64,000 nucleotides of DNA, taken from contig JAPWGK010000015.1 of the NCBI GenBank assembly GCA_029641185.1, positions 124,001-188,000 of the forward strand, in the 5' to 3' direction. A program made the translations under genes and the position numbers. Positions 20,779 through 32,473 of this stretch are shown here, one piece after another. Origin of the DNA: Pseudofabraea citricarpa (taxonomy: Eukaryota; Ascomycota; Leotiomycetes; Helotiales; Dermateaceae). Under the pieces are notes generated by a model. That model made no database searches and had not been told where the DNA came from. It worked only from the letters and a program-made list of their open reading frames with translations. The number at the start of each line of letters is the position of its first letter. Positions within the stretch are counted from its first letter, which is position 1.

Positions 20779-22997
20779 ATGGATGAGAATCCACGGCCCT
20801 CCAAACGCGCCAGGAAGTCGTGTGAAAGATGCCGCCAGCGCAAGCAGAAATGCCATGGCTTTCCTGTATGTGCCAACTGCGCTAATGCCAAAGAGGAGTG
20901 CATCCAACCTCCGTCTGCGATTGAGGAATACAACAGGTGAGTGCTTGCTTCTCGAGGGGGGGCCACGCTGGAGTTAACCGCATGTGTAGTGGACCAAATC
21001 AAGCCTTGCTCGAACGTATATCTTTCCTCGAAGCACAGCTTGCCGCGTACAACACCAATGAAGCTCCGGGCGAGAAGAGAAAACGCGCTCCCTCTCAGGA
21101 CCAGTTTGCTACGCAATCACCTGCGAATTCAGAAGATGAGCGCCGGAAGAGCAATATCGCGGAGATTGTAGGCTTCCTCAGCCTGGGAGGTGAAGGCGCC
21201 TATGTAGGTGAAGCCTCGGGTTTTTCTTTAGCTACCAATCTGGGACAGATGGTGCAAGCGACCGTCTGGAATAAGGCGTTGGCATCAACCGTCAGCCAGA
21301 CTCAACCAAGGGCCTTGAGCATAGCGGACTTGAAAAGAAACAGCGCTAGCCCACCGAACGATGATATGGGAGCTCGCATATTGGATGCTTATCTCACTCG
21401 CCTCCATCTGCGATATCCGTTCCTCGACAGGAAGGATATCTTAGAGCGGCACGCAAATCGGTTTGTGCAGAATAATACAAGCCCTCAGGATCAATTTGGC
21501 ACTTTCAAGATGTATATGATATATGCCATTGGTGCCACCATGTTGAAACTCACCGAGCAGTATGACTATACCCCGCCGGAGAACTTCTTCATGGCAGCTT
21601 TGCAATACATTTCTGCAGCGAGAGAATCACACTCGGTACACAACATCGAGGCCATGACCCTGTTGGTACTCTATAATTTAAGATCGCCTTCCAATTCTGG
21701 AATCTGGTATATGATTGGACTAGCTATGAGGACGTGTGTTGATCTTGGTTTACATCGCGAAGCACACTATGGCAATGTTGCACCATATGAAGGTCAGTTG
21801 AGGCGGCGACTCTTCTGGAGTGTATATTTCTTGGAGAGAGTGATTGCAGTTTCCCTTGGAAGACCCTACAGTATTGCAGATCGCGACATTGATGCCTCAT
21901 TACCACTTGAGATTGACGATACGGTGAGGGATGATAGCCTTATAGCACGTACATTAGCTGTATCTCCCTCTCCGACATTTCAAGCTTCAAGACCAAGTTC
22001 GAATTTGACATTGGGTGTCCAGTGTATTCGTTTAAAGCGCCTCGAGTCTCATATCCAAGGAACAATATATCGAGTCGACCGACCAATCACGTCTTTGGTG
22101 TCTAAAATCAGTCCCACCTTACGATTGCTGGAAGATTGGCATCGTGCTCTTCCTCCTTCTACCCCGTATGAATCTGACTACTTAGATATGCACTACTACA
22201 AGGCGGTTCGTTTATTACTACAGCCCTTTCTTATGATCTTGCCACCTACCGACCAGCGAATTGCACTTTGCCTTCAAGCATCTGGTCAAATTTGTCAGAT
22301 ATTCAAACGCTTGCATCAGCGTGATTCCTATGGACACTCCTTCATAGCTTTACATTCTGTATTCATTGCAGGTGTGACAATGTGGTAAGTTATCTGATGG
22401 AGGGTTCATCTGCAGTGACTAATAATTTGTAGTTATTGCTTATTTCTCTCCCCCACACTATGGACTTTCACTGTATCCAACGATTTGCGTGCATGCTCTT
22501 CTGCTCTGTTCGTGATGGCTGAAAGAACACCAGTCGTCAAAAAGTATCGAGATGCTCTCGAGACAGTTATTGGCGCTACGATGGAATTCATGGCAGGAGG
22601 GCCTGCACCTTCGACTTCAGCACCGAACTCAAAAGCTGCATCCCCGGTTCTCAGCACTAAAACCCCTCAACAGACCCAGCGATCAGTACCGGCTGCTCTA
22701 GGCGAGGGGTTCTCACCTTTCTCTGCCGGGCAGGAGAGTTACATCAGATCTCCACCTGGGGGAAGAGAACCCCAACCTGCTGTTACGTATGGCTATCCTC
22801 AGAACGGATTTGAAAACGGCGACGGCTTTTCTTACCTACCTGAGACCAATGGAACCGAGATACCTCGCTGGGAAGGCCGAAATGGGGAGATGGGTCAAAT
22901 GGATGCTGAGTGGTTACTGAGTTTGTGTGAGGGCGATGGGTTCAGTCTTCAGATGTTAAATGAGATGATGCGGTTTGAACCTAGTTTAGGGGCATGA
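20779..22997 (+). CDS. Zn2Cys6 transcription factor with Fungal_trans domain
   Basis: A DNA-binding regulator acting in the nucleus. Exons 20779-20936, 20990-22384 and 22433-22997 give 705 aa. The first exon encodes the binuclear cluster, with Cys at 15, 18, 25, 31, 34 and 41 (CxxCx6Cx5CxxCx6C), preceded by basic residues. Exon 2 begins with a short coiled-coil stretch (ALLERISFLEAQLAAY) that should mediate dimerisation. The middle region matches the Fungal_trans domain: RYPFLDRKDIL, MIGLAMRTCVDLGLH, RRRLFWSVYFLERVIAVSLG and RPYSIADRDID. The C terminus is Gly/Pro/Ser-rich and acidic near its end, which could activate. The ATG at 20783 opens an unrelated short frame and is rejected. The next recognisable gene downstream, 1.5 kb away, is a methyltransferase; there is no direct evidence that it is a target. 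Confidence 0.92.
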
Positions 22998-24556
22998 CAG
23001 TCTATTTAATTTTCGAGAGGCTTCTTGATTTACTTCTTGCTTCTTATTCAACGATACCACACCATAGATATATTTTCTTCTGCAGACTTTTCTTGACCGC
23101 GGTTGGGTTTTGGAGATTATTAATGATTACATCGTTTAATTGGCCTACTCAAACCTGATATCTCCGCTGTGCTTCCTGTGAATGAGCATCAAGTACAAGA
23201 ACATTATCACAAGATCTAAAGAAAAGAATTTCGCAATGAATCTTAACTTTTGTAGACTTTTCTGACTGGCCCTGCTAAAGTTTCCTTCCATTCTCATTAA
23301 GAAGCAGAAAAGGAAATCAAATTACGGAAATCAAATTACTTCCCCTCTTCATTTAAGCACAAGCTCTTAAAGTCTGTTCTCTATCAGGTGGTAGATCTAA
23401 ACGCTCCATCTGGCTATTGCTAGTGAGTGTAAATCGGAGGAGAGGAGCTAGTTGGAGATTAACGTAAGCTGATTTCTTTCTTTTTCTCTTTCTTGGTTGG
23501 CAGATTATAATCACTTACTCCTCGCTTTTCTCTCTCTCTAGTTCTTTCTATGTTAGAGCACCGGAAGTGATACTTTTGCAAACAAACAAAAGAAGAGAAA
23601 GAGAGAGAGAAAGAAAGAAAGTGCCAAGCACACTCAAAATACCAACTTTAACACGATACAGTTTCGTGCTGGATTCTCAATGGTTTTTGATTATTGTCAT
23701 CCCAAGTGCGTATAGCAGGAAGAGGAACATGCTGACTTAACCCAGTCGTGCCGGTACTCTGCCTTACTCTACGGTAGCTCCCTCTGTCACTTGCGGGCTA
23801 ACAAGGCAAGTAAGCTTCTCACTCTCCATCAAACCCCGCCCCGCTCTGTACCCTACCCTACCTATAGTACATTACAGTACGTAGTGTACCTGCGTAACTG
23901 AACTCAAAAACTATAAGCTTATCTCGACCTCTCCTCTTTCCCCTCTCTCAGGAGTCAGCACCGCCGTAGAACCAAGAGGGGGGAAAAGTCAAAGCCGGCC
24001 AGCCTACCTGGAGAAGAAGGCGGGGGCGGGGGAGGAAAGAAGCCAAGAAAGTAAGATCAGCAACACGCCATAAGCCAGGCCAGCCACAAGCCGAAAGCCA
24101 TAAGCCGCAAGCAAGAGAGAAAGCAGAGAAAGAGAGGGAAAAAAAAGTCAGAAGGAACAAGAATCACAAGCTAAAATCTCACTCTGTGGCCTGTTACAAG
24201 ACAGAGATAAGCACTTTAGATATACTTTCTTACCCCTCTTTCCCCATCTTGTTTCTTCTTCTTGTCATCTTTCGTTCTTCCATCGTACTGCACTGCACGG
24301 CACTGTACACGAATCACCCCCGCACTCCACGTACGATTTATCTCTATATAAAACAACCCCAGAAGCCTTACTCTGAACCTAAAATTACAAGGAAAGCCAA
24401 CTCACATCTCAAACCGCAAACCGCAAACCTCAAACTAAACCAGATATATATATATAAGACAACCCACTTATCCTCCCTCTTTCACCTCATCGCCAACTCC
24501 TCGGAAAGGGAGAAACAGATACGGAAGAAGAAAGAAAGAGAAAAAGAGTGAAAAAG
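22998..24556. other. Intergenic region with purine/pyrimidine tracts
   Basis: A 1.56-kb spacer with strand-asymmetric tracts, such as GA/GAAA runs at 23590-23625 and CT-rich 23930-23950. A TATATATATATA word sits at 24445-24456, about 100 bp before the methyltransferase ATG. The 70-aa minus-strand frame at 23948-24160 lies in repetitive GC-rich DNA and is not supported. Confidence 0.6.
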
Positions 24557-25387
24557 ATGGCATACAAAACCTCCCGCATTCGAGCTGACGACCCAGCAAT
24601 AACAACCCTGTACGGAGACCGCACGTTCGAGACGTCATGCACCTACCTCTCATCCTCCCTACTCTCCCTCTCAGAGTCCAAATCCGGAAAGCTCTCCATC
24701 CTCGACGTCGGGTGCGGGCCAGGCAAGATAACGTACGACATAGCAGTTCTGTACCCGGAGGCACAAGTCCTCGGTGCGGACAACTCAGCGGGGATAATAT
24801 TTCAAGCGAGCAGGACTTTCACGCCCGGAGATTCAGATTCGGGTACGAATCCAGCACCGCCGAATCTCAAATATGTCGTCGCCGACGCGACGGACCTGTC
24901 GCAGTTTAGCGACGACTCGTTCGATGTCGTACATGCCCATGCGCTCCTGGTGCACATTCCCGACGCGGTACAGGTGCTGCGCGAGATGCGGCGGGTATGC
25001 AAACAGGGCGGCTTCGTAGCGTGCCGCGAGTCGAGTATCAATGTGGTGTTGTCGCTGAAGCCGGATGTGCAGGGGATTCGGGAGTATTGGGAGAGGGCGC
25101 AAGAGAGTATGCAGACCGTTGGGGGGCATTTAGATGCCGGATTGAAGTTGAGGGAGTGGGCTATAGCGGCAGGTTTTCAGGAACAGCAGGTTAAGGCCAG
25201 CAAGAGTCCGCAGTGGCAGGGCTCTCATAGAGGCGTTACCCTGGGTGAGCAGGCCGAGAAGATGGTTCAGTATGGCATGGCGACCAGGGAGGAGATGAAG
25301 ATGTGGGAGCAGGCTTGGGCTGAATGGGAGGCGGCTGAGGGGCATGAATTTATCCTCGAGACCGGGGAGATCGTGTGTTTTAAGTAG
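24557..25387 (+). CDS. Class I SAM-dependent methyltransferase (UbiE-like)
   Basis: Expected to transfer a methyl group from S-adenosylmethionine to a small molecule; the acceptor is unknown. A single exon of 276 aa. Motif I is ILDVGCGPG (VGCGPG at 51-56), motif II contains LGADNSAGII, motif III VVADATDLSQF, then FDVVHAHALLVHIPD and the post-motif VCKQGGFVACRES, the usual class I order. The rest forms the substrate lid. The ATG at 24557 is preceded by AAAAAG, a good fungal context; an ATG at 24548 would add only MKK. No signal peptide or membrane segment is present, so it should be cytosolic. Its location between two large spacers gives no functional hint. Confidence 0.88.
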   Translation: MAYKTSRIRADDPAITTLYGDRTFETSCTYLSSSLLSLSESKSGKLSILDVGCGPGKITYDIAVLYPEAQVLGADNSAGIIFQASRTFTPGDSDSGTNPAPPNLKYVVADATDLSQFSDDSFDVVHAHALLVHIPDAVQVLREMRRVCKQGGFVACRESSINVVLSLKPDVQGIREYWERAQESMQTVGGHLDAGLKLREWAIAAGFQEQQVKASKSPQWQGSHRGVTLGEQAEKMVQYGMATREEMKMWEQAWAEWEAAEGHEFILETGEIVCFK

Positions 25388-28360
25388 GGTGAAATGTAGG
25401 TATTTCAGTCCAGAGCTGATTTGGTATTGGGTGACCTTGATTTTGCCTGTTTGAGTGTTGGAATATATCCGAGACAGTAGTAATAAAATCTCACTGAATA
25501 AGACCAGACTTGGAAAGCGAGAATTTTGTTCAAGTACGTTGTTAACTTCTGTCAAGGCATTTCAGTCCGAGAAGCATCGTGATTTGAACGCATGAGAATC
25601 ATAATGCCACCTAGTACTAGCTTGCTATAACACACCAATATTCGTGTACCGTAGCTCTGGTTGTTCTTAACCCAAAGAAAATAGTAATAAACCGAGGACC
25701 ATGAACGTAACTAATCGTCTGATTATCGTTCATAACGATACGTTCTACATCTCTGGTATATGAAAGCCCAGATAAGTCTCATAATGAAGAACATTTACAA
25801 TGCCCATGTGATAATCTTTACGCCCAAGATTTGAAATAGCAGAAACTTTGTTTCAATAAATTGGTTACAAGCTTTCCCGCGGCAATTGCAAGAAGCACTC
25901 GGTCAAACTTTTGCGCAAGGAAAACAAACTCTCTCGTTCAACTAAACTCTTACTTAGAGTCCTAACTGAAACAAGGTTTGGAGGCCTCAACATCAATTCT
26001 TGGTCATCTCAGCTGCAAGGTAGTGGGAGAAAACAGACAGGACAGTCTCACACAGAGGGCAAATCGTTGGCAGGGACACACTTCCCTAAGCACGGCCGCG
26101 GGAGGCGTCGCTCGATTTTGCTCTAATGCAAGGGACAACCCATTTAATCTCAGCCCTACATCCATGAATGGAAGAGGTCAAAGATGAGATGATCTCTGAG
26201 TGAAAACGGCGCTTCGGGAGACTGGTGCAGCTGCTCAAACGCGAGGATATCTTCATAAAAAAGAAAGAAAGAAAAATCTGGGAGCAACGTATGAGACTAC
26301 ATAATTAAACTCCGAGAGGGATGTGCAAGCAGGAAATAAAAGGGTATCTTGCGCAACTTGCTGCAAGGCGGATATCCCATTTGTTTGTTGCTCTTGGGTC
26401 GGCAAGTGGTTTCAAAAACATTAAAACGACACAACTTTGATCTTGCCAGTCGTAGCGTAGTTCCCACTTACCATGACTGATCTGCTTCCCCATTTTACCC
26501 TATCGAGGAAAACAGAGCGATGATCATAAGTGGTGACGGGTATCGAAATGCTCCACCCAAAGTCGTATCTGAAATTTCCGAATTGCATTTTCACAGCAAC
26601 AAGCCCATCTTTCGTATAAAGCTGGTGGTGAAGAATCGAGGAGATTGTTGATCCGATAGCGAAATATGGACCGTTTGAATGAATATCGAGAAGTCGAGAC
26701 TCGAGACTCCCTAAAGAAAATCCGATGATCGCTGTGGCTTCCACACCACAGATGGATGATGCGATACCAGCAGTCGATGAAGAAATTCTTAGTAGACCAT
26801 GGGCAACAATCCTATCGGAACGAAATGCGAAGAATCCTCTCAGGCCATGTGATCTTAAAAACGGTAATCTGCTGCGACACTGTTCCAAGTCCATGCGGTT
26901 CAGTTCTGATTGACGGGATGCCTAATGCCCAGAGTTTAGCGGTGATGAATAATGGTGGCAGTGTGGCACTGGGAAGGATGGCGTGAATGGTACCACTTCG
27001 GCCGGTTTTTAGTTGCTGTTGATAAACACGAAGCGGCAGAAAAAAAACCCATCACGAAGTTACGAAGTGAAATTTTCAGGCAAGTGAGGCGCAGATGACA
27101 ATCATAAGGAGAGTGCCTCATAACAGAAGACGTTCGATACGAGGGTCCTGCTCCTTCTCGTCGCTTGACCCCGTTGGTCGATGTTGTCATTGCTCGTTGT
27201 TTGATTTTCCATGCATTTGTCCCGGACGGCATCGGGGTGTAATTGTACGGGGGCATCCACTTCTTTGCAGGCATCCATGCGCTGCAAATCCACCCTCCAC
27301 CACATTCTGCTTGGCAGAGAATAGCACCATAGGTCCATAGCATCATAGCTGCCCCTTTTGTGATTGTGCACATTCAACAACCACCGATGGCAAATCATTA
27401 ATCTCGTCGGTTACGGTCGCCAAATCATATTCCAGACCACCATTGATTGCACCATTGGTCTGTCGTATACTAAAAGCGATTGGTTGCCAGCATAATAAAG
27501 ACATTTGGTCTCTTCCTTCTTTTTCTTTTCTTTTTCATAGGCTCCTCCCAGGCTGCCAGCTGAGTCAAGTTTGAAGTTACCGACCCGTCGCCAATCGCTA
27601 GCCCGAAGCCTTACCAGCAAGCCGTGAACCCTTCCCGGTAGTAGTAAATTTTTCATCAACTCGAGGTTCCAGGGGTCGTCGTCCGTGGCTCTCGTGTACC
27701 CCGTCCGAAGTACAGAAAGAGGCCAAAACAAGCCGATCCAAAATAGACACGAGCTTGACATGGCCGACGTGCAACGCATCCCAGGAGTCTGCTAAGCGCA
27801 TCGAATGGTCGGCCCCTGTTGAGCTTAACACCAGTTCATCTGCAGGAACCGCAATTTCGAAACGCCACGACTCTATTTGCTGTGATAGGTTGCCCACTCC
27901 CCGCGACGACTTATGACAGGCCATCGCGTTATCTCCATCCTGGCGGCCTCGAGAAAGTGGGCAAAAGTGATAGTCGGATCACCATTTGAGCCACACTCAG
28001 CACTCAGGGAATACGAGCGAAGGACGGCAGGATCTCGTAGGGCCATTGGCGTGGGCGTTGGGCCACTGAGACCAGTCTGATGCGTGGGCCCTGGGGACAG
28101 GCAGAGTGAGTGAGGGTGAGTGAGTGGTAGCGTAGTGTGTGTGTGTGTGGTGTGCTTCCGAACAACACAAAATCTGCTGCCATCCTCCTATTTTTCCATT
28201 TCTTCTCCTCCTCATCCTTCTTATTACTTCACGTCCTTCACACCGTCGTAACTCCGCCTTCATCCCCAAAGTCGACTCACTCGTTTCGTTGACTCTTTAC
28301 TCCTTCTAATACTTCAGCCCTATCTTGAACTTGTTCCGTTAACTCGCAAACCACTTCACG
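25388..28360. other. Gene-poor intergenic region (3 kb)
   Basis: No recognisable gene. The best open frames are on the minus strand: 26421-26894 (157 codons, moderately protein-like, with no family match) and overlapping frames at 26936-27924. None has convincing splice sites joining it into a longer gene. The last 300 bp are CT-rich with a short GT repeat (28136-28150) and should be the promoter of the KRE9-like gene. Confidence 0.5.
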
Positions 28361-29110
28361 ATGCCTTCATTCACCTCCATCCTCTCCGTCGCAGCTCTTG
28401 CTGCTTTGGCCCAGGCCATCACCATCACCTCCCCATCCACCAACGGACTGTGGGACTCTGATGATGACAACACCATCACCTGGACCTCCGTTTCCACCGA
28501 CCCTACCACCATCGATATCTACCTCGTCCACCAGGCTTCCCAGCCCCAGACCAGAGATCTCCTCTTCAGCAACGTCGCTGTTTCCGAGGGTTCCGTCGAG
28601 GTCAGCGATCTCCAGCTTCCAGTTGGAGATGCCTACCAGATCAACTTTGTCAAGCCAAACAGCCCAGAACAGATCTACGCTCAATCCGAGCAGTTCAACG
28701 TAACTGGTGTTGCTTCTGAGGCCACTTCCACTCTTGCAGGATACACAGGTCCGACATTTACCCCTTCCACTGCTGCCTCCACTGCCTCTTCCACATCTGC
28801 TTCCGCTGAGTCGACGGAATCATCCTCGCTGACTTCTTCTGGTTCAGCCTCAGGATCCGCCACTGTCTCCGTCTCATCCACCTTGACCACCTCCACCGGA
28901 TCCAGCACCACCTCCACTGGCTCAGTTGCAGCTTCAACCTCCACCGGTACCACCAGTGGTACTGCCACTTCCGGATCTGCCGCTTCAGGAACTGCTTCAG
29001 CTTCCTCGTCCGCCTCATCTGCTGCTGCCTCGGGCAACGCTGCTGTTGACATGCGTGCTTCTGCTCCTCTCGCCGCATTGGTCTTTGGAGCATTCGCCAT
29101 GTTGGCATAA
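28361..29110 (+). CDS. GPI-anchored, Ser/Thr-rich KRE9/KNH1-like cell-wall protein
   Basis: A surface protein expected at the plasma membrane or in the wall, in the family linked to beta-1,6-glucan assembly. Single exon, 249 aa. It has a signal peptide (MPSFTSILSVAALAALAQA), then an Ig-like KRE9/KNH1 N-terminal domain (about 20-115) starting ITITSPSTNGLWDSDDDNTI and containing IDIYLVHQ and GDAYQINFV. A low-complexity Ser/Thr/Ala/Gly segment (about 120-220) should be heavily O-glycosylated. The C terminus, AAVDMRASAPLAALVFGAFA, fits a GPI-addition signal with a small-residue omega site followed by a hydrophobic tail. Signal, domain and tail are clear; the role in wall assembly is by family. 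Confidence 0.88.
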   Translation: MPSFTSILSVAALAALAQAITITSPSTNGLWDSDDDNTITWTSVSTDPTTIDIYLVHQASQPQTRDLLFSNVAVSEGSVEVSDLQLPVGDAYQINFVKPNSPEQIYAQSEQFNVTGVASEATSTLAGYTGPTFTPSTAASTASSTSASAESTESSSLTSSGSASGSATVSVSSTLTTSTGSSTTSTGSVAASTSTGTTSGTATSGSAASGTASASSSASSAAASGNAAVDMRASAPLAALVFGAFAMLA

Positions 29111-29976
29111 ATCATCGGATACGAGGAACCCTCTTCGGGTCGTCGATTGTGATTCGGAGTTGGTAACGCGTCGTGGATTTGGCTTTCGGACTGCATAACT
29201 TTTGGAAAGACGATTGGGCTCGATCTGTCGGAAGGGGATCGGGATTGGATTAACGGATCTCTCATGAGGAATTGAATGCTGGAATGGAGTGATAGATGTA
29301 ATAGAAGGGACTGGCGTATGCGTCCATAATAAGTCCTTCTGTACTCGTAATACTTGAATAGAAGATGAAGAAGTTTCACCCGTCTCGAGCATGTTGTATT
29401 GTGAATGGAGGAAGGAGTAACTAGTGAACAGTGTGTGGAATGTAAAGGTTATCTTGGTGCTATCGATTGCCTTGATTGGGAAACCCCACTCGATCGCGCA
29501 CAAGTTGGATTTGCAAGGCCATCTTGAATTAAAAAGATTTCGATTTCTTGTTATTTTGTGCTGTGTGTTAAAGTGTTTGTTTACAGAGAGCTTCGCAAGC
29601 TTGTGGAACTTAAAATGTTAGAGGCTGAAGCTTGTCGCAAAGCGCGAGATCTCGTGAGAGCGAAACCCACCTTCTCTCTTTATGTACCTATCAGCTTGTA
29701 CTCATAAATAATACAACCCTACAACCGGCGTATCAGTAAGCTGGGAGCTTATCTTGTTTTTTCCCTCTTCGCTACCATCTGATCCCCTCAATCTCACGTA
29801 AAAATCTACGGGGCCAGATATGCTTCATGCCTGTATAAGCCGGTGAAATGAACAAGCCGAAACCGAGCCTAGCAAAACGCTGTCTCAGGGTATATATGGA
29901 GAGCTCGGAGCTGCATCGTCACCACTTGCTGCTCGATTTTTCTACTTTGTAGAGCCTCACTAGCCAAGCTTTCGCA
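29111..29976. other. Intergenic region between wall-protein gene and first P450
   Basis: No supported gene in these 866 bp. A TATA-like word (TATATATGGA) sits at 29891-29900, about 85 bp before the P450 ATG. Confidence 0.55.
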
Positions 29977-31829
29977 ATGGAGCTTCCAAGTGGGTATGTG
30001 CAATGGGTACTGAGCTTCTCGGTATGCGCATTAATATATGTGAGTGCACACCGAAGGCCTCCTGCAATTTCAACGTGCTAGTTATTGAGCTCCCGGAATA
30101 GGCTGCTACTCTTGTCTGGTACCGCTTGACTCTCCATCCTCTTGCAAAGTATCCTGGCCCGCTGCTCGGGAAAGCAACGAGCTTCTATGCTACGTACCAT
30201 GCGTTCCAGGGGGATATGCATCTTGATCTCGAACGATGCCATGAAAAATATGGTTCGATTTCTATCCATTTGTCGGAAGGTATTTAGTATTGACTAGAGC
30301 AGGGACATTTGTCAGGTACAAGCCAAATTCGCTGGCTGTGAATACGGCCGAGGGCTTTCAGGGTAAAATATTAATAAATGCCCGTTTTTATGTAGGGAAC
30401 ATAGCTAATTTGGTGGCAGATATCTATGGACCGTCGAAGAAGATCAAAAAAGCTGAATCTTACCTGCTTCATGGCAGTGGGAATATGATCGGAGTTCGGG
30501 ACAAGAAGTACTTTACTCGCCTCAAGAAGATTTTCAGTCAAGGGTTTTCTGACGCTGCCATACGAGAGCATGAACCTAAAGTGTTACATCAGATCAACGC
30601 CTTCTGTGAGAATGTTATGCTTGATGACTCGTCCGAGAAGAAATCAAGTGACTGGTCTACCGCGAAGAACATGAGTTCATGGAGTCAGTGCTGTCTTTCT
30701 CTCACGAACTTCCAGAGCTAATTGTCCTGCAGGCAACTATCTCACAACAGATATTATTACTAATGTAATCTTCACTAGCACATGGGAGCTTCTCACGACA
30801 GCCAAGAACCGAGGGTTCAGCAGGACCATCAGTGCCGTTTTACAACTGACTGGCGCTGGCCACCAGTCGAGATGGATCTATCGCTACAAACTTGCACCCC
30901 TCATATTACCAACGCTCGCTTGGAGTCTGTTCAGTCTCCGACGGTACACCATTATGATCATGGATGCCAGTATGAAAGTAAGGAAAGATGATCCCGATGT
31001 CAAAGATGTGTTTGGCCTGTTCGTGCATGCGAAGGATACAGAAACCGGCAAAGAACTTGCACACGAGACGGTTGTTCTTAATGCCTCTACTCTTATTATT
31101 GCTGGTAAGATTCTCATACACGTGTTTTCCAGACAAATTACTAATTCGTATCCAACTATAGGCTCGGATACTTCATCCACTGTACTCGCAGCAGCCTTCT
31201 TCTATCTTACCCAGCATCCAGAGGCTTATGAACTAGTCGCACAAGAAGTCCGCGCTGCTTTCCCTTCACCAGCAAGCATCCGCTCTGGTCCTGAGTTGAA
31301 CAATTGCAAATATCTCCGAGCGGCCCTCAACGAGGCCATGCGTCTATCACCTCCCGCTGCGCAACCTTTGTGGCGAGAAGTTGAAAGCGACGGTTGCATG
31401 ATAGACGGGAGACTGATACCGGCCGGAGCAAACGTAGGTACAGGATTGTATAACCTGCATCACAATCCCGTGGCCTTTCCTGATCCATACGCGTATGATA
31501 TCTTACGCTGGGTTGTGCGAGATGAGAATTCAGAGGAAGAAGCACATCTCATGCGCGAGAGGCATAGATACTTTGCACCTTTTTCGACGGGGCCCAGAAC
31601 ATGTCTCGCGAAGAACTTTGCCCTCATGGAACTTTTGCTTACGATGGCGCATGTTTTTGTGCGGTTGGATTTTGAGAGAGCCGACGGAAAGGCCGGAGAT
31701 ATTGGTCGTGGCGGGATAGGAAATGGCTGGGGAAGGCAGAGGACGCAAGAGTTTCAGTTCAAAAGTTATTTCACTAGCCATGTAGATGGGCCGATGATTC
31801 GATTCAAGAAGAGGGAGGTCGATGGATAG
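29977..31829 (+). CDS. Cytochrome P450 monooxygenase (first of two)
   Basis: An ER-anchored haem monooxygenase of unknown substrate, broadly like fungal benzoate-hydroxylase/isotrichodermin-hydroxylase type P450s. Exons: 29977-30039, 30102-30252, 30303-30362, 30420-30683, 30733-31104, 31162-31829, giving 525 aa. A hydrophobic anchor ([20 protein letters not shown]) is followed by the proline-rich hinge [12 protein letters not shown]. The I-helix is IIAGSDTSST (near 304), the K-helix ExxR is EAMR, and the haem loop is [10 protein letters not shown] with Cys451; Ala in the last position is allowed in the P450 signature. Several introns are short, and intron 2 uses a GTTCGA donor. Some in-frame stops inside introns break the open frame, so simple ORF calling would miss the N-terminal half. 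It lies 645 bp from a second P450 in the same orientation. Confidence 0.9.
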
Positions 31830-32473
31830 ATAAAGTTTGGTATAGATAGGTTGCACTTCACAACCTCAGTATATAGAATGTGTCGACATGTCTGACCTTT
31901 CGGAGTTGAAATACTCTCTCTCCGAAGAACAAACCTTATTGTAATTCGATTCAAATGATTTCCTGTAAATGTTCAATCCAGTTGAGACGTGAGGACTTGG
32001 CACTCTCGAGGGGGCCATTGCCACGTGATAAGTGGACACTTTCTTGTAATTGGTTGAGAACTATGTAACCATAACCAACTACTCAAATGAACCAGTTCAA
32101 GAGCAGAGACGAGGAAAATTCAAAGAAATTCCAGATATTTATTCTATGTAAGAAACATATGTGTAACAAAATGGGCAACCAAACAGTCGTGTCAATGCTC
32201 GGCCTCTCTACCAATCAGCAGGAGCCCAAAACGCTTTACGGCACAGAGCCTTGGGGGCCCGTCCTGTGGAACTTAAACCCCCCCTTGCCCTGGTCCGGAA
32301 ACAATGACAATCGCATTAAGGCCATCGCTCAGTCTGCTCTCTATTACTTGCCTCCCGACCCTTCATTCATTACTAGTAGCTCATGAAAGCATCAGCGCAG
32401 GGGTGTTGTGATTCACTCTTCTGTCACGAACGGCTGAAACACGAGGCTGCTGCTCAGCTCACGAGTCGACAGG
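31830..32473. other. Intergenic region between the two P450 genes
   Basis: The 644-bp spacer contains an open frame at 32087-32386 (99 codons) with no motifs, which I do not accept as a gene. It should hold the terminator of the first P450 and the promoter of the second. Confidence 0.5.

Noticed and set aside
24548..24556. Upstream in-frame ATG of the methyltransferase
   Set aside because: It would add only three residues; ATG 24557 has the better context. Difference is trivial.
26421..26894. 157-codon open frame on -
   Set aside because: Somewhat protein-like, but no family motif, no signal and no splice partner found; left as intergenic until transcript evidence exists.
31591..31613. P450-1 haem loop ends CLA instead of CxG
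   Set aside because: Ala at that position is permitted by the P450 signature; the gene is otherwise intact, so it is not evidence of inactivation.
32087..32386. 99-codon open frame between the P450 genes
   Set aside because: No motifs and poor start context; lies where the promoter of the second P450 should be.
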